From Pedosphaera sp. (GTDB taxonomy: Bacteria > Verrucomicrobiota > Verrucomicrobiia > Limisphaerales > UBA9464): DNA of 19,373 bases. Position numbers and translations under genes: made by a program. Below, piece after piece: positions 1-6,636 of this stretch; the stretch's first letter is position 1, and each line of letters starts with the position of its first letter. Location: positions 1 to 19,373 of the forward strand of contig SIAZ01000029.1 in the NCBI GenBank assembly GCA_009695405.1. The letters run 5' to 3'. Under the pieces are notes generated by a model. The model saw nothing but the letters and a program-made list of their open reading frames with translations, did not search any database and was not told the origin of the DNA.

Positions 1-162
1 AACAGTTTCAGCGCCGTCTCCGGGGCTGTGGTCAGTTCTGGAGCCGCCCCGGCCTTACCCATCTCCTTCAACTCTGCGTCTTGGTCAAAAACAAGGACGA
101 TCACCTCCTCTGGAACTGATTCTTACCGTCAACTCGTGAATGCACGGGGAGGGAAAGCTTAG
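1..162. other. Unresolved gene edge (partial coding sequence, strand uncertain)
   Basis: Two readings are open at the left edge. On the + strand, frame 1 is open from base 1 to a TAG at 160-162 and gives a 53-residue Ser/Ala/Thr-rich tail ending YRQLVNARGGKA. On the - strand, a frame opens after a TAA near 123-125 and runs off the edge as EEVIVLVFDQDAELKEMGKA..., with possible GTG or ATG starts near 105 and 62. The - strand reading has more G in codon position 1 and a higher GC3, so it looks slightly more gene-like, but none of its starts has a properly spaced ribosome binding site. I recognise neither product. If the + reading is right it is the 3' end of a gene upstream of dnaE. If the - reading is right the next 300 bases are a divergent promoter region. 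Confidence 0.3.
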
Positions 163-311
163 AGTCAATTGAGGACAACTGAGGAAATAGCAACTGCAGA
201 TGCTACTGTCGGGAGGAAGTTTATCCGTAAGCCCACAGGGATAGATCCGATCTCGGTTGAAAGGAGGGTATATCTGGACGGCAAGACTTTAGGAAAAGGC
301 GAGGGCCTAAG

Positions 312-340
312 TTGAGAGCTTTTTCGATGAGAGATTTAAA
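312..340 (+). promoter_or_regulatory. Possible promoter upstream of dnaE
   Basis: TTGAGA at 312-317 and TTTAAA at 335-340 are separated by 17 bases, which resembles a sigma-70 type -35/-10 pair (5/6 and 4/6 matches). Transcription would start about 50 bases before the dnaE ATG. This is motif inspection only. The rest of the 163-399 interval shows no RNA gene or further ORF that I can support. Confidence 0.25.
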
Positions 341-399
341 GAAGACTGCGATTCGAGTCTGGACACCCCGAGAACTAATCCAAACCGTGGTCCCACAAG

Positions 400-3300
400 A
401 TGTCAGCTGACTTCGCACATTTGCATTTGCACACGGAGTTTTCACTTCTAGACGCCACCTGTCGGTTGGACCGTCTGATGCAACGAGCCAAGGAATTAAA
501 TTTTCCGGCGATAGCCATGACCGACCATGGCAATATGTTTGGGGCGATTGAGTTCTACAAAGCAGCAAAGAAGGCGGGGGTGAAGCCGATTATAGGCTGT
601 GAGGTTTATATTGCCCCAGGGTCGCGTCTGGAAAAGAAGCAGGGTTCTGGAGGGATGCGAGACGTCTACCATCATCTAGTCCTGTTGGCCAAGGATCTGA
701 CTGGCTATCAGAATTTGGTGCGATTAGTGACGTCGGCCAATCTCGAAGGCTATTATTATAAACCGCGCATCGACAAAGAACTGTTAGCGGCTCACAGCAC
801 CGGGTTGATCGGGCTCAGTGGGTGTTTAGCGAGTGAAATACCCGAGGCGATTCTTAAAGACGACTTGAAGCGAGCAAGAGACTCGGTTGATTTTTTCAAG
901 CAAGTGTTTGGTCCAGGCGATTTTTATCTCGAACTTCAAAATCACGGGATTGCTGAGCAGGCAAAGGTTAACCGAGAGCTTTTGCCGTGGGCAAAGGAGT
1001 TCGGGTTGAAATGCGTGGCCACAAATGATGTTCACTACATCCAACGCGAACACGCGCATTCGCACGATTGTCTTATCTGCATAGGCACTCAGGCACTGTT
1101 AAGTGAAAGCAAGCGGATGCGATATCAGAAGGATCAGTATTTTCTGAGATCAGCGGAAGAGATGCAAAATCTTTTTGCCGAAACGCCCGAAGCCGTTCTG
1201 AACACGGTTGAAGTGTCAGAGAAGTGCAATCTAGAGATCAAGTTTGGAAAAGGAGCGGAACATTATCCCAGTTTTCAGCCGTCCGAAACATGGACCCGCG
1301 AAGGTTATCTCCGAAAGCTGCTCTGTGACGGTCTTCATCGCCGTTATTCCATTCATGCACGGGTGCAAGGGAATTCTTTAATGGTGAGTCATATCGAAGA
1401 TATCCGCAAGGTAGCCTTCTTGTTTCAACCGATTGAAAATCAGCCGCCCTCGGAAGAGGGGGCCGAGGTTTCGTTAAACACAGTTCTGGAGGGTGAAACG
1501 GAAGCAAACACACTCGAAAACCCAAGACTGGCCAAAGCAATCGATATCTTGATTCGACGATTGGAGCTAGAAATTGGTGTGATCGAGAAAACGGGATATG
1601 TTTCCTACTTTTTGATTGTGGGAGATTTTGTCCGCTGGGGTCGCGACAATGGGATTTCGTGTGTGGCGCGAGGTTCAGCCGCCGGATCTTTGGTCACCTA
1701 TTTGTTGGAAATCGCAAACGTGGATCCGTTACGTTATGGTCTTCTTTTCGAGCGTTTTCTGAATCCTGAGCGAGTCAGCCCGCCTGATATCGACATCGAT
1801 TTTGCCGACGACCGTCGTGAGGATGTTATCGAGTACGTCCGCGAGAAATACGGGCGGGACGCCGTGGCTCAGATTATCACCTTTGGCACGATGGGAGCCA
1901 AGTCAGTGATCCGAGACGTGGGGCGGGTAATGGGGTTAAGTTTTGGCGATACCGATCGGTTGGCTAAAATGATTACCGACGTGAAGTGGGGATTGAAGGA
2001 TGCCTTGGAAAAGAATGCAGACTTCAAACGAGCTTACGAAGGCGAAGATGTTACCCGCGAACTCATCGATACAGCGCTCTTGCTGGAAGATCAGACGCGG
2101 AGCGCTGGTGTTCATGCTGCGGGCGTTGTTATAGGGGCCCAACCGTTGGTTAACCTTCTCCCCCTTAAACAAGATGACTTAGGCGGAATTGTGACCCAGT
2201 ACGCCATGGGACCAGTGGGCGACTTGGGCCTGTTGAAGATGGACTTTTTGGGTCTCAAGACCCTCACAGTCATTCGGAATACGAAAGAAATGGTTCAGGA
2301 AAACAGCGGAATAAAAATACCGATCGATGATTTGCCATTGGACGATATTAAAACTTACAACCTGTTGAACAACGCCCAGACGTTAGGGGTATTTCAATTG
2401 GAATCGAGCGGTATGCGGGATCTTTGTAAGAAATTTAAGATAGCCTCAATCGAACACATTACCGCCCTGATTTCACTCTACCGACCGGGGCCGATGGATC
2501 TGATTCCGGATTTCATTAAACGTCGCCATGGCGAACAGGAAATTGTCTATCCGCACCCGTTGCTTGAACCCATTTCAAAGGAAACGTATGGGGTGTTAAT
2601 TTATCAGGAGCAAGTGATGCAAGCAGCCCAGATTCTGGCTGGTTACACCTTAGGTGGTGCCGATCTTTTGCGTCGGGCTATGGGAAAAAAAGCCCTCGAT
2701 GAGATGGTCAAGCAGCGTCAGAATTTCGTGGATGGCTGCGCTCGAACCCACAGTATTTCCGCACCCAAAGCCAACGAGGTGTTTGATCTTCTGGAGAAGT
2801 TCGCTGGGTACGGATTCAATAAATCCCACGCAGCAGCCTATGCGATTGTCGCTTACCAGACTGCTTGGTTGAAGGCCAATCATCCGGTGGAGTTTCTTTG
2901 TTCGATGATGACCAATGATCAGAGCGATACGGCGAAGCTGAGTTTGTTTATCGCAGAGGCAAAAAGTTTTGGGATACCCACCTTGGGCCCTGATGTGAAT
3001 CAAAGCCGGTTGAAGTTTTCGGCGGCGGCGAATGTTGGAGGTCGGGGAGGGGTAGCGATTCGCTTTGGATTGGAAGCGATTAAAGGGGTGGGTGATGCCG
3101 CGGTAAAAGCGATCTTGCAGGCGCGGGAGTCGGGTGGCCCCTTTATCTCATTGGCGGATCTTTGCGATCGAGTTGAGCCGAGAGCTTTGAACCGCAAGGC
3201 GCTTGAGTCCCTGATTAAAGCAGGCGGCTGTGATGCTCTTGGGGCAAACCGGGCTACAGTCTTTTTTGAGATTGAGGCGGCACTCGGACGAGCCAGCGCG

Positions 3301-4119
3301 ATGGCATCAGATAAGGCCCGAGGACAGGTTTCCTTTTTTGATACTTTTGAAACGTCGACAGCGGGAGTAACCAAAGCGGCTAAGAGTGCGGTCCTCAATG
3401 AATGGCCCATCGCCCAGCGGTTAGCTGAAGAGAAGGAACTAGTTGGATTCTATGTCAGTGGCCATCCGCTAGGGCCTTACGAAAAACTTTTATCTCGGCA
3501 TACCACCCATTCCATCGAGCAACTTGGAGCCTTGGCAAATAGGTCGATGACTCGGGTTGGAGGGTTAGTTTCGGCAGTACAGAAAGGCTCTTCAAAAAAA
3601 ACCGGCAAACCCTACGCAATGGTGACACTGGAGGACATGAGTGGGACGGCCACAATTCTGGCTATGAACGAGGCGTACGATAAGTACGGGAGTTTGTTTG
3701 TGTTGAATCAGCCGTTGCTGGTGACAGCTGAAGTGAGCACCGGCGAGGATAAACCAAAGCTGTTCCCTCAGGAAATAATGCGACTTGAGGAGGCATCAAA
3801 AAAGTTTATCCAACGGTTCCATCTAAGGCTGCGTGTGGAGCAATTGATTGGGACGAGAATGGAAGAACTGCGAGCTGTCATGGAATCTCACAAGGGGTCA
3901 GTGCCGGTCTTTCTATGCCTCCAAATGCCCGATGGAGCCTCGGTTTGGATTGAACCGAATGACAGGTATCAAGTGGAGGCCTCGATCGCCTTCGAAACGG
4001 CGATGATGCAAATGTTCGGTGAGGAATCAGTCCAAGTGAAACTGGATAACAGTCTTCCGGAGCGAGTTCAACGGAGATGGGAGCGGAAGAGCGGCGGCGG
4101 CGATGAGGGCGGAGATTAG
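400..4119 (+). CDS. dnaE: DNA polymerase III alpha subunit
   Basis: Catalytic subunit of the replicative polymerase. The 1239 residues follow the bacterial DnaE order. The PHP domain comes first: HLHLHTEFS at 7-15, TDHG at 41-44, GCE at 66-68, C142 and NDVH at 209-212. The Pol3 palm has PDIDIDFADD with catalytic D463 and D465, and a third acidic residue D615 in LLKMDFLGLKTLT. Then come the finger domain with YRPGPMDLIPDFI, a helix-hairpin-helix (EAIKGVGDAAV, about 892-902), an OB fold (about 1048-1125, MTRVGGLVSAVQ), and a C-terminal domain of the DnaE1 type. Length is slightly above the family norm of about 1150-1200, mainly from an extra segment at about 318-376. The ATG at 400 fits the usual N-terminus closely, but no Shine-Dalgarno motif precedes it. 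It ends in TAG and converges on lpxK. Identification is secure. Confidence 0.97.
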   Translation: MSADFAHLHLHTEFSLLDATCRLDRLMQRAKELNFPAIAMTDHGNMFGAIEFYKAAKKAGVKPIIGCEVYIAPGSRLEKKQGSGGMRDVYHHLVLLAKDLTGYQNLVRLVTSANLEGYYYKPRIDKELLAAHSTGLIGLSGCLASEIPEAILKDDLKRARDSVDFFKQVFGPGDFYLELQNHGIAEQAKVNRELLPWAKEFGLKCVATNDVHYIQREHAHSHDCLICIGTQALLSESKRMRYQKDQYFLRSAEEMQNLFAETPEAVLNTVEVSEKCNLEIKFGKGAEHYPSFQPSETWTREGYLRKLLCDGLHRRYSIHARVQGNSLMVSHIEDIRKVAFLFQPIENQPPSEEGAEVSLNTVLEGETEANTLENPRLAKAIDILIRRLELEIGVIEKTGYVSYFLIVGDFVRWGRDNGISCVARGSAAGSLVTYLLEIANVDPLRYGLLFERFLNPERVSPPDIDIDFADDRREDVIEYVREKYGRDAVAQIITFGTMGAKSVIRDVGRVMGLSFGDTDRLAKMITDVKWGLKDALEKNADFKRAYEGEDVTRELIDTALLLEDQTRSAGVHAAGVVIGAQPLVNLLPLKQDDLGGIVTQYAMGPVGDLGLLKMDFLGLKTLTVIRNTKEMVQENSGIKIPIDDLPLDDIKTYNLLNNAQTLGVFQLESSGMRDLCKKFKIASIEHITALISLYRPGPMDLIPDFIKRRHGEQEIVYPHPLLEPISKETYGVLIYQEQVMQAAQILAGYTLGGADLLRRAMGKKALDEMVKQRQNFVDGCARTHSISAPKANEVFDLLEKFAGYGFNKSHAAAYAIVAYQTAWLKANHPVEFLCSMMTNDQSDTAKLSLFIAEAKSFGIPTLGPDVNQSRLKFSAAANVGGRGGVAIRFGLEAIKGVGDAAVKAILQARESGGPFISLADLCDRVEPRALNRKALESLIKAGGCDALGANRATVFFEIEAALGRASAMASDKARGQVSFFDTFETSTAGVTKAAKSAVLNEWPIAQRLAEEKELVGFYVSGHPLGPYEKLLSRHTTHSIEQLGALANRSMTRVGGLVSAVQKGSSKKTGKPYAMVTLEDMSGTATILAMNEAYDKYGSLFVLNQPLLVTAEVSTGEDKPKLFPQEIMRLEEASKKFIQRFHLRLRVEQLIGTRMEELRAVMESHKGSVPVFLCLQMPDGASVWIEPNDRYQVEASIAFETAMMQMFGEESVQVKLDNSLPERVQRRWERKSGGGDEGGD

Positions 4120-4280
4120 CTTCAGGAAACGCGAGCTAACTTAGCGATTACTCGAGGTGAGACCGCAGTGATAAAGCGCTCGCGCTCTTTCCAAAGTTGA
4201 GTGCAATAGAGATAAAATTTAAGACTGGAACAATTTACCAAAGTGCGATCTTGGAAGCGGACCGATGAGGGCAGATTGTA

Positions 4281-5453
4281 TTAGCGAAAACAAATCCTGC
4301 GAACGGCTTCATCAAAGCCTTCAGCACCCGCTATAATTTTGATTTCGACGCGCATAAAGTAGACAGGGAGATCCCTACGATCCAGCTTTGGAAATCGGAC
4401 CGCATCCTTTTGGGTGGTGAGAAGCATGTCAGCTCGGCGTTTTTTCCCACGGTTCACCGCATCTAAGACCTCTTGTTGGGTGAAGCGGTGATGATCTGCA
4501 AATCGGCGGGCTAGGACGATTTCTGCACCAAGTTCGACAAGTTTAGATTCAAAACTTTCAGGTTGGGCGATGCCGGTGAGGCTGGCAACCTTACGGCCTG
4601 CAAGAAGGTCTAAGCCATGGCGTTCCCCAGTAAAAACGTCTTCAAAGTAAAGAGGATGATGAATGCATTCGATGATATCAGCTCGGGGATTGATTCCACG
4701 TATTCGCTCGCGTAGTGCCTCGGTTTTGCCGTCGCTTTTGGTGAGGAAGATCACATGAGCGCGGACAAGATGAGACGGGGGTTCCCGTAATGTTCCACGG
4801 GGAAGCAAGTGGCCATTGCCGAAAGGTTGTTGGCAATCGATGAGGACAACATCTGTCCGTCGACCGGCGAGGCGCCAGTATTGAAATCCATCATCGAGCA
4901 AAAGAGTATCGCAGCCATATTTTTCTACCGCATAGCGACCTGCTTTGACTCGGTCCTTATCGACCAGAACGACAACATCGCGCAGATTTGAAGCCAACAT
5001 GTGGGGCTCGTCGCCAGCGGACTCCGAATCGAGAAGCAAGGAGTAACCATCTGAGACAATGCGAGGAGGCGTGGTATCATCTCGGAGGAGTAACTTATCC
5101 ACGAGTCGTTCGGTAAAAGGTTTTGGTCGTGAGCGATAACCCCTCGATAGAATGGCAACCTTTCGACCGGCATCCTGAAGAGTGCGAGCAAACTTCTCGA
5201 CGACAGGCGTCTTTCCAGTGCCACCAACCGTCAGATTGCCAACAGCGATGACCTGCACACCGAGTGTGGAATCCCGAAAAAGCCTAAGGCTATAAAAGAG
5301 GCGACGGAGCTTAACAATCCCAGCAAACACATGAGATAACACGAGCAGCAGAGAGCGGATGGTTCTGGCTTTACGGCCTTGAAGATCTCCAAGAATGACG
5401 GCGAGAAAAAAGGTTTCAGCCTCTTCAGTAAACTTTTGCCATGAATCACGCAC
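4281..5453 (-). CDS. lpxK: Tetraacyldisaccharide 4'-kinase (lipid A kinase)
   Basis: LpxK phosphorylates the 4' position of the tetraacyldisaccharide-1-phosphate precursor of lipid A, using ATP at the inner face of the cytoplasmic membrane. The reading shows an N-terminal hydrophobic and basic helix for membrane attachment, a Walker A loop (VGGTGKTP; G77 to T82 when counted from the GTG start), SRGYRS, LLLDDGFQYW, and the LpxK signature GNGHLLPRGTLREP, followed by a C-terminal TGIAQPESF segment. No ATG exists near the N-terminus. I place the start at GTG 5453-5451 (390 aa), which gives VRDSWQKFTEEAE..., like verrucomicrobial homologues as I recall them. A TTG at 5504 would add 17 residues (407 aa). 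Neither has a Shine-Dalgarno motif. Its presence implies an LPS-bearing outer membrane. It is divergent from glnB and convergent with dnaE. Confidence 0.95.
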   Translation of the reverse strand: MRDSWQKFTEEAETFFLAVILGDLQGRKARTIRSLLLVLSHVFAGIVKLRRLFYSLRLFRDSTLGVQVIAVGNLTVGGTGKTPVVEKFARTLQDAGRKVAILSRGYRSRPKPFTERLVDKLLLRDDTTPPRIVSDGYSLLLDSESAGDEPHMLASNLRDVVVLVDKDRVKAGRYAVEKYGCDTLLLDDGFQYWRLAGRRTDVVLIDCQQPFGNGHLLPRGTLREPPSHLVRAHVIFLTKSDGKTEALRERIRGINPRADIIECIHHPLYFEDVFTGERHGLDLLAGRKVASLTGIAQPESFESKLVELGAEIVLARRFADHHRFTQQEVLDAVNRGKKRRADMLLTTQKDAVRFPKLDRRDLPVYFMRVEIKIIAGAEGFDEAVRRICFR

Positions 5454-5519
5454 TGTGAATATAAGTTTGCCATTAGGTCGGTTGAACAGGAAGCCTACAC
5501 ACAATTATGAGGAATCGAA

Positions 5520-5546
5520 TTGTCAGCAGGGCTTTCCAGCTATATT
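5520..5546 (+). promoter_or_regulatory. Possible promoter of glnB
   Basis: TTGTCA at 5520-5525 and TATATT at 5541-5546 with a 15-base spacer lie in the divergent lpxK-glnB gap. The -10 match is good but the spacer is short. I see no sigma-54 (-24/-12) element here, although PII genes often carry one in proteobacteria. Confidence 0.3.
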
Positions 5547-5580
5547 GAAAGGCATCTCCAATGGTGTTGCCAGAACGTAA

Positions 5581-5919
5581 ATGAAGAAAATCGAAGCAAT
5601 CATTAAGCCATTCAAACTGGATGAAGTGAAAGCTGCCTTGACCGAGTTGGGCTTTGAAGGAATGACAGTTACTGAGGTAAAGGGATTTGGCCGGCAGAAG
5701 GGTCATACAGAGATCTACCGAGGAACCGAATATACCGTCGATTTTCTTCCCAAGCTGAAGCTGGAAATTGTTACGTCTGATGAACAAGTCGATGTCGCAG
5801 TTCAAGCGATTATCAAGTCGGCAAAAACTGGAAAAATTGGGGACGGAAAATTTTTTATCTTTCCACTAAACGAAGTGATCCGAATCCGAACTGAGGAGAG
5901 GGGAAATGCTGCCGTTTAG
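5581..5919 (+). CDS. glnB: Nitrogen regulatory protein P-II
   Basis: Trimeric signal protein that senses ATP/ADP and 2-oxoglutarate and controls nitrogen assimilation through partner binding. The 112-residue length is exactly typical. The T-loop contains the family pattern RGTEYTVDFLPK with Y51, the residue uridylylated by GlnD in many bacteria. The B-loop TGKIGDGKFF (83-92) and the C-terminal R101 and R103 needed for nucleotide binding are intact. The N-terminus MKKIEAIIKPFKLDEVK is canonical, so the ATG is secure despite the lack of a Shine-Dalgarno motif. GlnB versus GlnK cannot be settled from the sequence alone. No glnA or amtB is adjacent. Instead the 3' end overlaps the start of a histone H1-like gene by 14 bases, an unusual partner. 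Confidence 0.96.
   Translation: MKKIEAIIKPFKLDEVKAALTELGFEGMTVTEVKGFGRQKGHTEIYRGTEYTVDFLPKLKLEIVTSDEQVDVAVQAIIKSAKTGKIGDGKFFIFPLNEVIRIRTEERGNAAV
5894..5898 (+). promoter_or_regulatory. Ribosome binding site for the H1-like gene
   Basis: AGGAG lies 7 bases before ATG 5906, inside the 3' end of glnB. It favours 5906 over the ATG at 5924, which has no such motif. The same bases encode the Glu-Glu-Arg tail of GlnB, so chance cannot be excluded. Confidence 0.5.
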
Positions 5920-6259
5920 TGTAATGGAGACAAAAAAAACAAAACTCATGCCCACACCCGAAAAAAAAACTAAGATTACGTCAACCCCCGCCGCCGTGAC
6001 CAAGCCAGCAGCAAAGGTTGTTACCAAGGCCCCCGCCGCTGTGGCCAAGCCAGCAGCAAAGGTTGTTACCAAGGCCCCCGCCGCCGCCGCCAAGCCGGCA
6101 GCAAAGGTTGTCGCCAAGGCCCCCGCCGCCGCCAAGCCGGCAGCAAAGGTTGTCGCCAAGGCACCGGCTGCCGTAGCTAAGCCAGCAGCTAAGGTTGTCG
6201 CTAAGGCACCGGCTGCCGTAGCCAAGCCAGCAGCTAAGGCTCCAGGAAAAAAAGTTTGA
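5906..6259 (+). CDS. Histone H1-like Lys/Ala/Pro-rich repeat protein
   Basis: The 117-residue product has a basic leader (METKKTKLMPTPEKKTK) and then six near-identical 15-residue units of the form PAAVAKPAAKVVAKA, ending PGKKV. This composition resembles eukaryotic H1 tails and bacterial H1-like nucleoid proteins such as the AlgP tail, which bind DNA non-specifically through spaced lysines. There is no folded domain, signal peptide or membrane segment. A DNA-compaction or regulatory role is inference from composition. The start at 5906 overlaps glnB by 14 bases and has an AGGAG motif. An ATG at 5924, 4 bases after the glnB stop, would give 111 residues. The gene shares a transcript with glnB and ends before a strong terminator at 6268. 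One repeat unit lacks a single residue, as expected for a slippage-prone array. Confidence 0.8.
   Translation: MLPFSVMETKKTKLMPTPEKKTKITSTPAAVTKPAAKVVTKAPAAVAKPAAKVVTKAPAAAAKPAAKVVAKAPAAAKPAAKVVAKAPAAVAKPAAKVVAKAPAAVAKPAAKAPGKKV
5987..6259 (+). repeat. In-frame 45-bp tandem repeat array
   Basis: Six units start at 5987, 6032, 6077, 6122, 6164 and 6209. Units one to three and five are 45 bp, the fourth is 42 bp (one Ala codon lost), and the last diverges after its first 30 bp. Early units favour GCC/CCC codons while the last two use GCA/GCT and share gcaccggctgccgta, so the last units look like a more recent copy of each other. The array lies wholly inside the H1-like gene and keeps its frame. 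Confidence 0.9.
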
Positions 6260-6267
6260 TCTAATTT

Positions 6268-6290
6268 CCCAAAAGAAGATCTTTTTTGGG
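6268..6290 (+). terminator. Rho-independent terminator of the glnB/H1-like pair
   Basis: CCCAAAAGA (6268-6276) pairs with TTTTTTGGG (6282-6290) around a 5-base loop. That is nine pairs including one G-T, followed by a T-rich stretch (CGTTTTCTTG). It lies 9 bases after the H1-like stop codon. Confidence 0.75.
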
Positions 6291-6303
6291 CGTTTTCTTG
6301 CGA

Positions 6304-6312
6304 TGTGAATAA
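6304..6312 (-). promoter_or_regulatory. DnaA box (perfect TTATNCACA match)
   Basis: TGTGAATAA on the + strand reads TTATTCACA on the - strand, matching the DnaA-box consensus TTATNCACA at every position. It lies 325 bases before the dnaA start. Such a match is unlikely by chance in a gap this small, but binding is not shown. Confidence 0.45.
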
Positions 6313-6444
6313 CCTAAGAATAACACCTTAAAACTTCTTCTCGCAGCCTCGTACAGTTTAACCTAATTAATTCTTCTGCGGCGCGGAATTTTAGGAGGCT
6401 GTGACTGTAGATTCCCACTAAAAAGGAATTACTTACTAATTATG

Positions 6445-6477
6445 AAAGCGTTGGAAACAAAGGGTTTCCAACGCTTT
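6445..6477. terminator. Strong hairpin terminator, 14-bp perfect stem
   Basis: AAAGCGTTGGAAAC (6445-6458) pairs perfectly with GTTTCCAACGCTTT (6464-6477) around the 5-base loop AAAGG. On the + strand the stem runs directly into TTTTT. On the - strand it would run into TTTCATAA, which is less T-rich, so + strand termination is favoured. It is a second terminator 155 bases after the glnB-operon one, so it may close a separate short transcript. Confidence 0.75.
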
Positions 6478-6588
6478 TTAAGCCTCCGAGCAAATTCAAA
6501 GTCCCCTTATTTACCAGTGACAATGTTCGTTTATTCTTCACATCGAAATTTCTGCCAATCGGCGGGTTACATTTGTGTGATGCTCTTA

Positions 6589-6597
6589 GGTGAATAA
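6589..6597 (-). promoter_or_regulatory. DnaA-box-like site near the dnaA start
   Basis: GGTGAATAA on the + strand reads TTATTCACC on the - strand, one mismatch (last base) from TTATNCACA. It lies 40 bases before the dnaA ATG, where DnaA commonly binds to repress its own gene. Confidence 0.35.
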
Positions 6598-6636
6598 ACC
6601 TGTTAAATTGTTTAAAATCGCTTCTTTTAGCCGTAC

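Larger units (their letters stand above)
6260..6636. other. Intergenic region upstream of dnaA (candidate regulatory region or origin)
   Basis: This 377-base gap is AT-richer than its surroundings and carries no supported protein gene. It contains a terminator hairpin at 6268-6290, a second perfect hairpin at 6445-6477, and two DnaA-box-like 9-mers at 6304-6312 and 6589-6597. The bases between the hairpins could hold a small RNA. I see no convincing -35/-10 pair for dnaA. Confidence 0.5.

Noticed and set aside
99..109. GATCACCTCCT, identical to the 16S rRNA 3' tail (AGGAGGTGATC on the - strand)
   Set aside because: No 16S sequence surrounds it, and as a - strand ribosome binding site it leads only to an 8-codon TTG ORF.
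348..366. GATTCGAGTCT resembling a tRNA T-arm
   Set aside because: The flanking bases do not form a 5-bp stem and no acceptor or anticodon arm is present.
4173..4190. Imperfect hairpin between dnaE and lpxK as a bidirectional terminator
   Set aside because: The stem closes only with bulges and a 2-base loop, so it is not a credible terminator.
5866..6225. Antisense 119-codon Ala/Thr/Gly-rich ORF opposite the H1-like gene
   Set aside because: It is the mirror of the 45-bp repeat array and has no independent coding evidence.
6442..6597. 51-codon ORF starting MKALETKGFQ upstream of dnaA
   Set aside because: Its first codons are the terminator hairpin itself, it has no ribosome binding site at proper distance, and its composition is not protein-like.
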